Assembly: GCA_917880885.1 (NCBI GenBank)
Contig: OU862908.1
Coordinates: 50,551,819 to 50,615,818 of the forward strand
Direction of reading: 5' to 3'
Source: Limnephilus marmoratus
Taxonomy: Eukaryota; Arthropoda; Insecta; Trichoptera; Limnephilidae
Length of the DNA: 64,000 nt
Below are positions 34,440 to 47,900 of this stretch, piece after piece. Position numbers and translations under genes: made by a program. Each line of letters starts with the position of its first letter. Position 1 is the first letter of the stretch. A model generated the notes under the pieces. It was not told where the DNA came from and did not search any database. It worked only from the letters and a program-made list of their open reading frames with translations.

Positions 34440-36545
34440 TTTTTTCAACACTTGGGTTCGGTCGTTAACACATGGCGTCAGTCATAATTTCGGCACCACA
34501 ACACCAAACTGTCTGAAATTTTGGATTCTGACTAAAAATCATGGTCTGCAAACGAATCAAACAAAAATCTTACAAAAGAAGATTTAACAAAAACATCATT
34601 TGAAAACTTGGGCTCAGTCGTATTAGCACTTGGGTTCGGTTGTTTTAATACTTGGGGTCGGTGATAATTTTGGCACTGTGGCACCGAGCCGAATGAAATT
34701 GTGGATTCTTTCTAAGAATATGGTCGTTATACAAATCAATTAAAATACCTGCCAAAAAAATAAATTTAAAAAAATCATTGTTTTAACACTTGGGGTCGGT
34801 CGTATGAGCACTTGGATTCGGTTATTTTAATACTTGCTCGGTCATAACTTTAGCCCTAAGTCACCGATTTGACTGAAATTTTGGATTCTTACTAAGAACA
34901 TGGTCTGTAAATGAATCAATCAAAAAATATCCCCAAAAAAGGATTTTAAAAAAAATATTTTTCAACACTTGGGTTCGGTCGTTAAAACACATGGCGTCGG
35001 TCATAATTTCGGCACCACAGCACCAAACTGTCTGAAATTTTGGATTCTGACTAAAAATCATGGTCTGAACACGAATCAATCAAAAAATCTCACAAACGAA
35101 GATTTAACAAAAACATCATTTTAAAATTTGGGCTCAGTCGTGTTAGCACTTGGGTTCGGTTGTTTTAATCCTTGGGGTCGGTGATTATTTTGGCACTATG
35201 GCACCGAGCCGACTGAAATTGTGGATTCTTTCTAAGAATATGGTCGGTATACGAATCAATAAAAATACGTGCCAAAAAAATAAATTTAAAAAAAATCATT
35301 GTTTCAACACTTGGGTTCGGTCGTATTAGCAATTGGATTCGGTTATTCTAATACTTGCTCGGTCATAACTTTGGCCCTAAGTCACCGATTTGACTGAAAT
35401 TTTTGATTCTTACTAAGAACATGGTCTGTAAATGAATCAATCAAAAAATATCCCCAAAAAAAGATATTAAAAAAAATATATTTTTTCAACACTTGGGGTC
35501 GGTCGTTAACACATGGCGTCAGTCATAATTTCGGCACCACAACACCAAACTGTCTGAAATTTTGGATTCTGACTAAAAATCATGGTCTGCAAACGAATCA
35601 AACAAAAATCTTACAAAAGAAGATTTAACAAAAACATCATTTGAAAACTTGGGCTCAGTCGTATTAGCACTTGGGTTCGGTTGTTTTAATACTTGGGGTC
35701 GGTGATAATTTTGGCACTGTGGCACCGAGCCGAATGAAATTGTGGATTCTTTCTAAGAATATGGTCGTTATACAAATCAATTAAAATACCTGCCAAAAAA
35801 ATAAATTTAAAAAATTCATTGTTTTAACACTTGGGGTCGGTCGTATGAGCACTTGGATTCGGTTATTTTAATACTTGCTCGGTCATAACTTTAGCCCTAA
35901 GTCACCGATTTGACTGAAATTTTGGATTCTTACTAAGAACATGGTCTGTAAATGAATCAATCAAAAAATATCCCCAAAAAAGGATTTTAAAAAAAATATT
36001 TTTCAACACTTGGGTTCGGACGTTAAAACACATGGCGTCGGTCATAATTTCGGCACCACAGCACCAAACTGTCTGAAATTTTGGATTCTGACTAAAAATC
36101 ATGGTCTGAAGACGAATCAATCAAAAAATCTCACAAACGAAGATTTAACAAAAACATCATTTTAAAATTTGGGCTCAGTCGTATTAGCACTTGGGTTCGG
36201 TTGTTTTAATCCTTGGGGTCGGTGATTATTTTGGCACTATGGCACCGAGCCGACTGAAATTGTGGATTCTTTCTAAGAATATGGTCGGTATACGAATCAA
36301 TAAAAATACGTGCCAAAAAAATAAATTTAAAAAAAATCATTGTTTCAACACTTGGGTTCGGTCGTATTAGCAATTGGATTCGGTTATTCTAATACTTGCT
36401 CGGTCATAACTTTGGCCCTAAGTCACCGATTTGACTGAAATTTTTGATTCTTACTAAGAACATGGTCTGTAAATGAATCAATCAAAAAATATCCCCAAAA
36501 AAGATATTAAAAAAAATATATTTTTTCAACACTTGGGTTCGGTCG
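34440..36545. repeat. Two-trimer block (1.04 kb) repeated in tandem
   Basis: The C-subunit variant GTCGTTAACACATGGCGTCA starts at 34461, 35502 and 36542, at 1,040-1,041-bp spacing, and the intervening trimers are near identical. The same variant recurs at about 51533 and 53611. Confidence 0.8.
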
Positions 36546-39500
36546 TTAACACATGGCGTCAGTCATAATTTCGGCACCACAACACCAAACTGTCTGAAAT
36601 TTTGGATTCTGACTAAAAATCATGGTCTGCAAACGAATCAAACAAAAATCTTACAAAAGAAGATTTAACAAAAACATCATTTGAAAACTTGGGCTCAGTC
36701 GTATTAGCACTTGGGTTCGGTTGTTTTAATCCTTGGGGTCGGTGATTATTTTGGCACTATGGCACCGAGCCGACTGAAATTGTGGATTCTTTCTAAGAAT
36801 ATGGTCGGTATACGAATCAATTAAAATACCTGCCAAAAAAATAAATTTTAAAAAAATCATTGTTTTAACACTTGGGGTCGGTCGTATTAGCACTTGGATT
36901 CGGTTATTTTAATACTTGCTCGGTCATAATTTTGGCCCTAAGTCACCGATTTGACTGAAAATTTGGATTCTTACTAAGAACATGGTCTGTAAATGAATCA
37001 ATCAAAAAATATCCCCAAAAAAAAATATTAAAAAAAAATATTTTTTTTCAACACTTGGGTTCGGTCGTTAAAACACATGGCGTCGGTCATAATTTCGGCA
37101 CCACAGCACCAAACTGTCTGAAATTTTGGATTCTGACTAAAAATCATGGTCTGCACACGAATCAATCAAAAAATCTCACAAATGAAGATTTAACAAAAAC
37201 ATCATTTTAAAATTTGGGCTCAGTCGTATTAGCACTTGGGTTCGGTTGTTTTAATACTTGGGGACGGTGATTATTTTGGCACTATGGCACCGAGCCGACT
37301 GAAATTGTGGATTCTTTCTAAGAAAATGGTCGGTATACGAATCAATTAAAATACCTGCCAAAAAATAAATTAAAAAAAAATCATTGTTTTAACACTTGGG
37401 GTCGGTCGTATTAGCACTTGGATTCGGTTATTTTAATACTTGCTCGGTCATAATTTTGGCCCTAAGTCACCGATTTGACTGAAATTTTGGATTCTTACTA
37501 AGAACATGGTCTGTAAATGAATCAATCAAAAAATATCCCCAAAAAAAGATTTAAAAAAATATACATTTTTTCAACACTAAGGTTCGTTCGTAAAACACAT
37601 GGCGTCGGTCATAATTTCGGCACCACAACACCAAACTGTCTGAAATTTTGGATTCTTACTTTATCATGGTCTGCACACGAATCAATCAAAAATCTTATAA
37701 AAGAAGATTTAACAAAAACATCATTTTAAAACTTGGGCTCAGTCGTATTAGCACTTGGGTTCGGTTGTTTAAATACTTGGGGTCGGTGATAATTTTGGCA
37801 CTATGGCACCGAGCCCACTGAAATTGTGGATTCTTTCTAAGAATATGGTCGGTATACGAATCAATAAAAATACGTGCCAAAAAAATAAATTTAAAAAAAA
37901 ATCATTGTTTCAACACTTGGGTTCGGTCGTATTAGCAATTGGATTCGGTTATTCTAATACTTGCTCGGTCATAACTTTGGCCCTAAGTCACCGATTTGAC
38001 TGAAATTTTTGATTCTTACTAAGAACATGGTCTGTAAATGAATCAATCAAAAAATATCCCCAAAAAAAGATTTAAAAAAAAAATATTTTTTCAACACTTG
38101 GGTTCGGTCGTTAAAACACATGGCGTCAGTCATAATTTCGGCACCACAACACCAAACTGTCTGAAATTTTGGATTCTTACTAAAAATCATGGTCTGCAAA
38201 CGAATCAAACAAAAATCTTACAAAAGAAGATTTAACAAAAACATCATTTGAAAACTTGGGCTCAGTCGTATTAGCACTTGGGTTCGGTTGTTTTAATACT
38301 TGGGGTCGGTGATAATTTTGGCACTGTGGCACCGAGCCGAATGAAATTGTGGATTCTTTCTAAGAATATGGTCGTTATACAAATCAATTAAAATACCTGC
38401 CAAAAAAATAAATTTAAAAAATCATTGTTTTAACACTTGGGGTCGGTCGTATGAGCACTTGGATTCGGTTATTTTAAAACTTGCCCGGTCATAACTTTGG
38501 CCCTAAGTCACCGATTTGACTGAAATTTTGGATTCTTACTAAGAACATGGTCTGTAAATGAATGAATCAAAAAATATCCCTAAAAAAGGAATTTAAAAAA
38601 AATATTTTTCAACACTTGGGTTCGGTCGTTAAAACACATGGCGTCGGTCATAATTTCGGCACCACAGCACCAAACTGTCTGAAATTTTGGATTCTGACTA
38701 AAAATCATGGTCTGCACACGAATCAATCAAAAAATCTCACAAATGAAGATTTAACAAAAACATCATTTTAAAATTTGGGCTCAGTCGTATTAGCACTTGG
38801 GTTCGGTTGTTTTAATACTTGTGGACGGTAATTATTTTGGCACTATGGCACCGAGCCGACTGAAATTGTGGATTCTTTCTAAGAATATGGTCGGTATACG
38901 AATCAATTAAAATACCTGCCAAAAAAATAAATTTAAAAAAAATCATTGTTTTAACACTTGGGTTCGGTCGTATTAGCACTTGGATTCGGTTATTTTAATA
39001 CATGCTTGGTCATAACTTTGGCCCTTAGTGACCGATTTGACTGAAAATTTGGATTCTTACTAAGAACATGGTCTGTAAATGAATCAATCAACAAATATCC
39101 CCAAAAAAAAATATTAAAAAAAAATATTTTTTTTCAACACTTGGGTTCGGTCGTTAAAACACATGGCGTCGGTCATAATTTCGGCACCACAGCACCAAAC
39201 TGTCTGAAATTTTGGATTCTGACTAAAAATCATGGTCTGCACACGAATCAATCAAAAAATCTCACAAACGAAGATTTAACAAAAACATCATTTTAAAATT
39301 TGGGCTCAGTCGTATTAGCACTTGGGTTCGGTTGTTTTAATCCTTGGGGTCGGTGATTATTTGGCACTATGGCACCGAGCCGACTGAAATTGTGGATTCT
39401 TTCTAAGAATATGGTCGGTATACGAATCAATTAAAATACCTGCCAAAAAAAAAAAATTTAAAAAAAATCATTGTTTTAACTCTTGGGGTCGGTCGTATTA

Positions 39501-42500
39501 GCACTTGGATTCGGTTATTTTAATACTTGCTCGGTCATAACTTTGGCCCTAAGTCACCGATTTGACTGACATTTTGGATTCTTACTAAGAACATGGTCTG
39601 TAAATGAATCAATCAAAAAATGTCCCAAAAAAAGGATTAAAAAAAAATATATTTTTTCAACACTTGGGTTCGGTCGTTAAAACACATGGCGTCGGTCATA
39701 ATTTCGGCACCACAACACCAAACTGTCTGAAATTTTGGATTCTTACTAAAACTCATGGTCTGCACACGAATCGATCAACAATCTTACAAAAGAAGATATA
39801 ACAAAAAATTCATTTTAAAACTTGGGCTCAGTCGTATTAGCACTTGGGTTCGGTTGTTTTAATACTTGGGGTCGGTGATAATTTTGGCACTATGGCACCG
39901 AGCCGAATGAAATTGTGGATTCTTTCTAAGAATATGGTCGTTATGCGAATCAATTAAAATACCTGCCAAAAAAATAAATTTAAAAAAATCATTGTTTTAA
40001 CACTTGGGGTCGGTCGTATGAGCACTTGGATTCGGTTATTTTAATACTTGCTCGGTCATAACTTTGGCCCTAAGTCACTGATTTGACTGAAATTTTGGAT
40101 TCTTACTAAGAAGTCTGGTATTGGTCTGGATTCTTACTAAGAAGGTCTGTAAATGAATCAATCAAAAAATATCCCCAAAAAAGGATTTAAAAAAAATATA
40201 TTTTTAAACACTTGGGTTCGGTCGTTAAAACACATGGCGTCGGCCATAATTTCGGCACCACAGCACCAAACTGTCTGAAATTTTGGATTCTGACTAAAAA
40301 TCATGGTCTGCACACGAATCAATCAAAAAATCTCACAAATGAAGATTTAACAAAAACATCATTTTAAAACTTGGGCTCAGCCGTATTAGCACTTGGGTTC
40401 GGTTGTTTTAATACTTGGGGTCGGTGATTATTTTGGCACTATGGCACCGAGCCGACTGAAATTGTGGATTCTTTCTAAGAATATGGTCGGTATACGAATC
40501 AATTAAAATACCTGCCAAAAAAATAAATTTTAAAAAAATCATTGTTTTAACACTTGGGGTCGGTCGTATTAGCACTTGGATTCGGTTATTTTAATACTTG
40601 CTCGGTCATAACTTTGGCCCTAAGTCACCGATTTGACTGAAATTTTGGATTCTTACTAAGAACATGGTCTGTAAATGAATCAATCAAAAAATATCCCCAA
40701 AAAAAGATTTAAAAAAAAAATACATTTTTTCAACACTAAGGTTCGGTCGTTAAAACACATGGCCTCGGTCTTAATTTCGGCACCACAGCACCAAACTGTC
40801 TGAAATTTTGGATTCTGACTAAAAATCATGGTCTGCACACGAATCAATCAAATAATCTCACAAATGAAGATTAAACAAAAACATCATTTTAAAAATTGGG
40901 CTTAGTCGTATTAGCACTTGGGTTCGGTTGTTTTAATACTTGGGGTCGGTGATTATTTTGGCACTATGGCACCGAGCCGACTGAAATTGTGGATTCTTTC
41001 TAAGAATATGGTCGGTATACGATTAAATTAAAATACCTGCCAAAAAATAAATTTTAAAAAAATCATTGTTTTAACACTTGGGTTCGGTCGTATTAGCACT
41101 TGGATTCGGTTATTTTAATACATGCTTGGTCATAACTTTGGCCCTAAGTCACCGATTTGACTGAAAATTTGGATTCTTACTAAGAACATGGTCTGTAAAT
41201 GAATCAATCAAAAAATATCCCCAAAAAAAAATATTAAAAAAAAATATTTTTTTTCAACACTTGGGTTCGGTCGTTAAAACACATGGCGTCGGTCATAATT
41301 TCGGCACCACAGCACCAAACTGTCTGAAATTTTGGATTCTGACTAAAAATCATGGTCTGCACACGAATCAATCAAAAAATCTCACAAATGAAGATTTAAC
41401 AAAAATATCATTTTAAAAATTGGGCTTAGTCGTATTAGCACTTGGGTTCGGTTGTTTTAATACTTGGGGTCGGTGATTATTTTGGCACTATGGCACCGAG
41501 CCGACTGAAATTGTGGATTCTTTCTAAGAATATGGTCGGTATACGAATCAATTAAAATACCTGCCAAAAAAAAAAATTTAAAAAAAATCATTGTTTTAAC
41601 TCTTGGGGTCGGTCGTATTAGCACTTGGATTCGGTTATTTTAATACTTGCTCGGTCATAACTTTGGCCCTAAGTCACCGATTTGACTGACATTTTGGATT
41701 CTTACTAAGAACATGGTCTGTAAATGAATCAATCAAAAAATGTCCCAAAAAAAGGATTAAAAAAAAAAATATTTTTTCAACACTTGGGTTCGGTCGTTAA
41801 AACACATGGCGTCGGTCATAATTTCGGCACCACAACACCAAACTGTCTGAAATTTTGGATTCTTACTAAAACTCATGGTCTGCACACGAATCGATCAACA
41901 ATCTTACAAAAGAAGATATAACAAAAACATCATTTTATAACTTGGGCTCAGTCGTATTAGCACTTGGGTTCGGTTGTTTTAATACTTGGGGTCGGTGATA
42001 ATTTTGGCACTATGGCACCGAGCCGAATGAAATTGTGGATTCTTTCTAAGAATATGGTCGTTATACGAATCAATTAAAATACCTGCCAAAAAAATAAATT
42101 TAAAAAAATCATTGTTTTAACACTTGGGGTCGGTCGTATGAGCACTTGGATTCGGTTATTTTAATACTTGCTCGGCCATAACTTTGGCCCTAAGTCACTG
42201 ATTTGACTGAAATTTTGGATTCTTACTAAGAAGTCTGGTATTGGTCTGGATTCTTACAAAGAAGGTCTGTAAATGAATCAATCAAAAAATATCCCCAAAA
42301 AAGGATTTAAAAAAAATATATTTTTAAACACTTGGGTTCGGTCGTTAAAACACATGGCGTCGGCCATAATTTCGGCACCACAGCACCAAACTGTCTGAAA
42401 TTTTGGATTCTGACTAAAAATCATGGTCTGCACACGAATCAATAAAAAAATCTCACAAATGAAGATTTAACAAAAACATCATTTTAAAATTTGGGCTCAG

Positions 42501-44925
42501 TCGTATTAGCACCTTGGTTCGGTTGTTTTAATACTTGGGGTCGGTGATAATTTTGGCACTGTGGCACCGAGCCGAATGAAATTGTGGATTCTTTCTAAGA
42601 ATATGGTCGTTATACAAATCAATTAAAATACCTGCCAAAAAAATAAATTTAAAAAAATCATTGTTTTAACACTTGGGGTCGGTCGTATGAGCACTTGGAT
42701 TCGGTTATTTTAATACTTGCTCGGTCATAACTTTAGCCCTAAGTCACCGATTTGACTGAAATTTTGGATTCTTACTAAGAACATGGTCTGTAAATGAATC
42801 AATCAAAAAATATCCCCAAAAAAAGATTTAAAAAAATATTTTTCAACACTTGGGTTCGGTCGTTAAAATACATGGCGTCGGTCATAATTTCGCCACCACA
42901 GCACCAAACTGTCTGAAAATTTGGATTCTGACTAAAAATCATGGTCTGCACACGAATCAATCAAATAATCTCACAAATGAAGATTAAACAAAAACATCAT
43001 TTTAAAATTTGGGCTCAGTCGTATTAGCACTTGGGTTCGGTTGTTTTAATACTTGGGGTCGGTGATTATTTTGGCACTATGGCACCGAGCCGACTGAAAT
43101 TGTGGATTCTTTCTAAGAATATGGTCGGTATACGAATCAATTAAAATACCTGCCAAAAAAATAAATTTAAAAAAAATCATTGTTTTAACACTTGGGGTCG
43201 GTCGTATTAGCACTTGGATTCGGTTATTTTAATACTTGCTCGGTCATAACTTTGGCCCTGAGTCACCGATTTGACTGAAATTTTGGATTCTTACTAAGAA
43301 CATGGTCTGTAAATGAATCAATCAAAAAATATCCCCAAAAAAGGATTTAAAAAAAATGTATTTTTCAACACTTGGGTTCGGTCGTTAAAACACATGGCGT
43401 TGGTCATAATTTCGGCACCACAGCACCAAACTGTCTAAAATTTTGGATTCTGACTAAAAATCATGGTCTGCACACAAATCAATCAAATAATCTCACAAAT
43501 GAAGATTAAACAAAAACATCATTTTAAAATTTGGGCTCAGTCGTATTAGCACTTGGATTCGGTTATTTTAATACTTGCTCGGTCATAACTTTGGCCCTAA
43601 GTCACCGATTTGACTGACATTTTGGATTCTTACTAAGAACATGGTCTGTAAATGAATCAATCAAAAAATGTCCCAAAAAAAGGATTAAAAAAAAAATATT
43701 TTTTCAACACTTGGGTTCGGTCGTTAAAACACATGGCGTCGGTCATAATTTCGGCACCACAACACCAAACTGTCTGAAATTTTGGATTCTTACTAAAACT
43801 CATGGTCTGCACACGAATCGATCAACAATCTTACAAAAGAAGATATAACAAAAACATCATTTTAAAACTTGGGCTCAGTCGTATTAGCACTTGGGTTCGG
43901 TTGTTTTAATACTTGGGGTCGGTGATAATTTCGGCACTATGGCACCGAGCCGAATGAAATTGTGGATTCTTTCTAAGAATATGGTCGTTATACGAATCAA
44001 TTAAAATACCTGCCAAAAAAATAAATTTAAAAAAATCATTGTTTTAACACTTGGGGTCGGTCGAATGAGCACTTGGATTCGGTTATTTTAATACTTGCTC
44101 GGCCATAACTTTGGCCCTAAGTCACTGATTTGACTGAAATTTTGGATTCTTACTAAGAAGTCTGGTATTGGTCTGGATTCTTACAAAGAAGGTCTGTAAA
44201 TGAATCAATCAAAAAATATCCCCAAAAAAGGATTTAAAAAAATATATTTTTAAACACTTGGGTTCGGTCGTTAAAACACATGGCGTCGGCCATAATTTCG
44301 GCACCACAGCACCAAACTGTCTGAAATTTTGGATTCTGACTAAAAATCATGGTCTGCACACGAATCAATAAAAAAATCTCACAAATGAAGATTTAACAAA
44401 AACATCATTTTAAAATTTGGGCTCAGTCGTATTAGCACCTTGGTTCGGTTGTTTTAATACTTGGGGTCGGTGATAATTTTGGCACTGTGGCACCGAGCCG
44501 AATGAAATTGTGGATTCTTTCTAAGAATATGGTCGTTATACAAATCAATTAAAATACCTGCCAAAAAAATAAATTTAAAAAAAATCATTGTTTTAACACT
44601 TGGGGTCGGTCGTATGAGCACTTGGATTCGGTTATTTTAATACTTGCTCGGTCATAACTTTAGCCCTAAGTCACCGATTTGACTGAAATTTTGGATTCTT
44701 ACTAAGAACATGGTCTGTAAATGAATCAATCAAAAAATATCCCCAAAAAAAGATTTAAAAAAATATTTTTCAACACTTGGGTTCGGTCGTTAAAACACAT
44801 GGCGTCGGTCATAATTTCGGCACCACAGCACCAAACTGTCTGAAAATTTGGATTCTGACTAAAAATCATGGTCTGCACACGAATCAATCAAATAATCTCA
44901 CAAATGAAGATTAAACAAAAACATC

Positions 44926-47900
44926 ATTTTAAAATTTGGGCTCAGTCGTATTAGCACTTGGGTTCGGTTGTTTTAATACTTGGGGTCGGTGATTATTTTG
45001 GCACTATGGCACCGAGCCGACTGAAATTGTGGATTCTTTCTAAGAATATGGTCGGTATACGAATCAATTAAAATACCTGCCAAAAAATAAATTTAAAAAA
45101 AATCATTGTTTTAACACTTGGGGTCGGTCGTATTAGCACTTGGATTAGGTTATTTTAATATTTGCTCGGTCATAACTTTGGCCCTAAGTCACCGATTTGA
45201 CTGAAATTTTGGATTCTTACTAAGAACATGGTCTGTAAATGAATCAATCAAAAAATATCCCTAAAAAAGGATTTAAAAAAAAAAGTTTTTCAACACTTGG
45301 GTTCGGTCGTTAAAACACATGGCGTCGGTCATAATTTCGGCACCACAGCACCAAACTGTCTGAAATTTTGGATTCTGACTAAAAATCATGGTCTGCACAC
45401 GAATCAATCAAAAAATCTCACAAATGAATATTAAACAAAAATATCATTTTAAAATTTGGGCTCAGTCGTATTAGCACTTGGGTTCGGTTGTTTTAATACT
45501 TGGGGTCGGTGATTATTTTGGCACTATGGCACCGAGCCGACTGAAATTGTGGATTCTTTCTAAGAATAGGGTCGGTATACGAATCAATTAAAATACCTTC
45601 CAAAAAAATCATTGTTTTAACACTTGGGGTCGGTCGTATTAGCACTTGGATTCGGTTATTTTAATACTTGCTTGGTCATAACTTTGGCCCTAAGTCACCG
45701 ATTTGACTGAAATTTTGGATTCTTACTAAGAACATGGTCTGTAAATGAATCAATCAAAAAATATCCCCAAAAAAGGATTAAAAAAAAATATTTTTTTTCA
45801 ACACTTGGGTTCGGTCGTTAAAACACCTGGCGTCGGTCATAATTTCGGGACCACAACACCAAACTGTCTGAAATTTTGGATTCTTACTAAAAATCATGGT
45901 CTGCACACGAATCAAACAAAAATCTTACAAAAGAAGATTTAACAAAAACATCATTTTAAAACTTGGGCTCAGTCGTATTAGCACTTGGGGTCGGTTGTTT
46001 AAATACTTGGGGTCGGTGATAATTTTGGCACTATGGCACCGAGCCGACTGAAATTGTGGATTCTTTCTAAGAATATGTTCGGTATACGAATCAATAAAAA
46101 TACGTGCCAAAAAAATAAATTTAAAAAAATCATTGTTTCAACACTTGGGATCGGTCGTATTAGCAATTGGATTCGGTTATTTTAATACTTGCTCGGTCAT
46201 AACTTTGGCCCTAAGTCACCGATTTGACTGAAATTTTTGATTCTTACTTAGAACATGGTCTGTAAATGAATCAATCAAAAAATATCCCGAAAAAAAGATA
46301 TTAAAAAAAAATATATTTTTTCAACACTTGGGTTCGGTCGTTAAAACACATGGCGTCGGTCTTAATTTCGGCACCACAGCACCAAACTGTCTGAAATTTT
46401 GGATTCTGACTAAAAATCATGGTCTGCACACGAATCAATCAAAAAATCTCACAAATGAAGATTTAACAAAAACGTCATTATAAAACTTGGGCTCAGTCGT
46501 ATTAGCACTTGGGTTCGGTTGTTTTAATACTTGGAGTCAGTGATAATTTTGACACTATGGTACCGAGCCGACTGAAATTGTGGATTCTTTCTAAGAATAT
46601 GGTCGGTATACGAATCAATAAAAATACGTGCCATAAAATTTTTTTTTTTAAAAAATCATTGTTTTAACACTTGGGGTCGGTCGTATTAGCACTTGGATTC
46701 GGTTATTTTAATACTTGCTCGGTAATAACTTTGGCCCTAGTCACCGATTTGACTGAAATTTTGGATTCTTACTAAGAACATGGTCTGTAAATGAATCAAT
46801 CAAAAAATATCCCCAAAAAAAGATATTAAAAGAAAATATATTTTTTCAACACTTGGGTTCGGTCGTTAAAACACATGGCGTCGGTCATAATTTCGGCACC
46901 ACAACACCAAACTGTCTGAAATTTTGGATTCTTACTAAAAATCATGGTCTGCACACGAATCAATCAAAAATCTAACAAAAGAAGATTTCACAAAAACATC
47001 ATTTTAAAACTTGGGCTCAGTCGTATTAGCACTTGGGTTCGGTTGTTTTAATACTTGGGGTCGGTGATAATTTTGGCACTTTGGCACCGAGCCGAATGAA
47101 ATTGTGGATTCTTTCTAAGAATATGGTCGTTATACGAATCAATTAAAATACGTGCAAAAAAAATAAATTTAAAAAAAATCATTGTTTTAACACTTGGGGT
47201 CGGTCGTATTAGCACTTGGATTCGGTTATTTTAATACTTGTTCGGTCATAACTTTGGCCCTAAGTCACTGATTTGACTGAAATTTTGGATTCTTACTAAG
47301 AACGTGGTCTGTAAATGAATCAATCAAAAAATATCCCCAAAAAAAGATATTAAAAAAAAATATATTTTTTCAACACTTGGGTTCGGTCGTTAAAACACAT
47401 GGCGTCGGTCTTAATTTCGGCACCACAGCACCAAACTGTCTGAAATTTTGGATTCTGACTAAAAATCATGGTCTGCACACGAATCAATCAAAAAATCTCA
47501 CAAATGAAGATTTAACAAAAACGTCATTATAAAACTTGGGCTCAGTCGTATTAGCACTTGGGTTCGGTTGATTTAATACTTGGGGTCGGTGATAATTTTG
47601 GCACTATGGCACCGAGCCGACTGAAATTGTGGATTCTTTCTAAGAATATGGTCGGTATATGAATCAATTAAAATACCTGCCAAAAAAATAAATTTAAAAA
47701 AATCATTGTTTTAACACTTGGGGTCGGTCGTATTAGCACTTGGATTCGGTTATTTTAATACTTGCTCGGTCATAACTTTGGCCCTAAGTCACCGATTTGA
47801 CTGAAATTTTGGATTCTTACTAAGAACATGGTCTGTAAATGAATCAATCAAAAAATATCCCCAAAAAAGGATTTAAAAAAAATATTTTTCAACACTTGGG

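Larger units (their letters stand above)
26810..44925. repeat. 18-kb satellite super-block, copy 1
   Basis: Rare variants in this stretch recur in the same order in the next one. Examples are GGATTAGG at 27029, AATAGGGTCGG near 27452, the TGTAACTG change near 33373, the 30-bp insertion at 42233 and 44160, and CCCTGAGTCACC near 43258. Left of about 26810 and right of about 44925 the match to the other copy ends. Borders are good to a few hundred bases. Confidence 0.8.
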
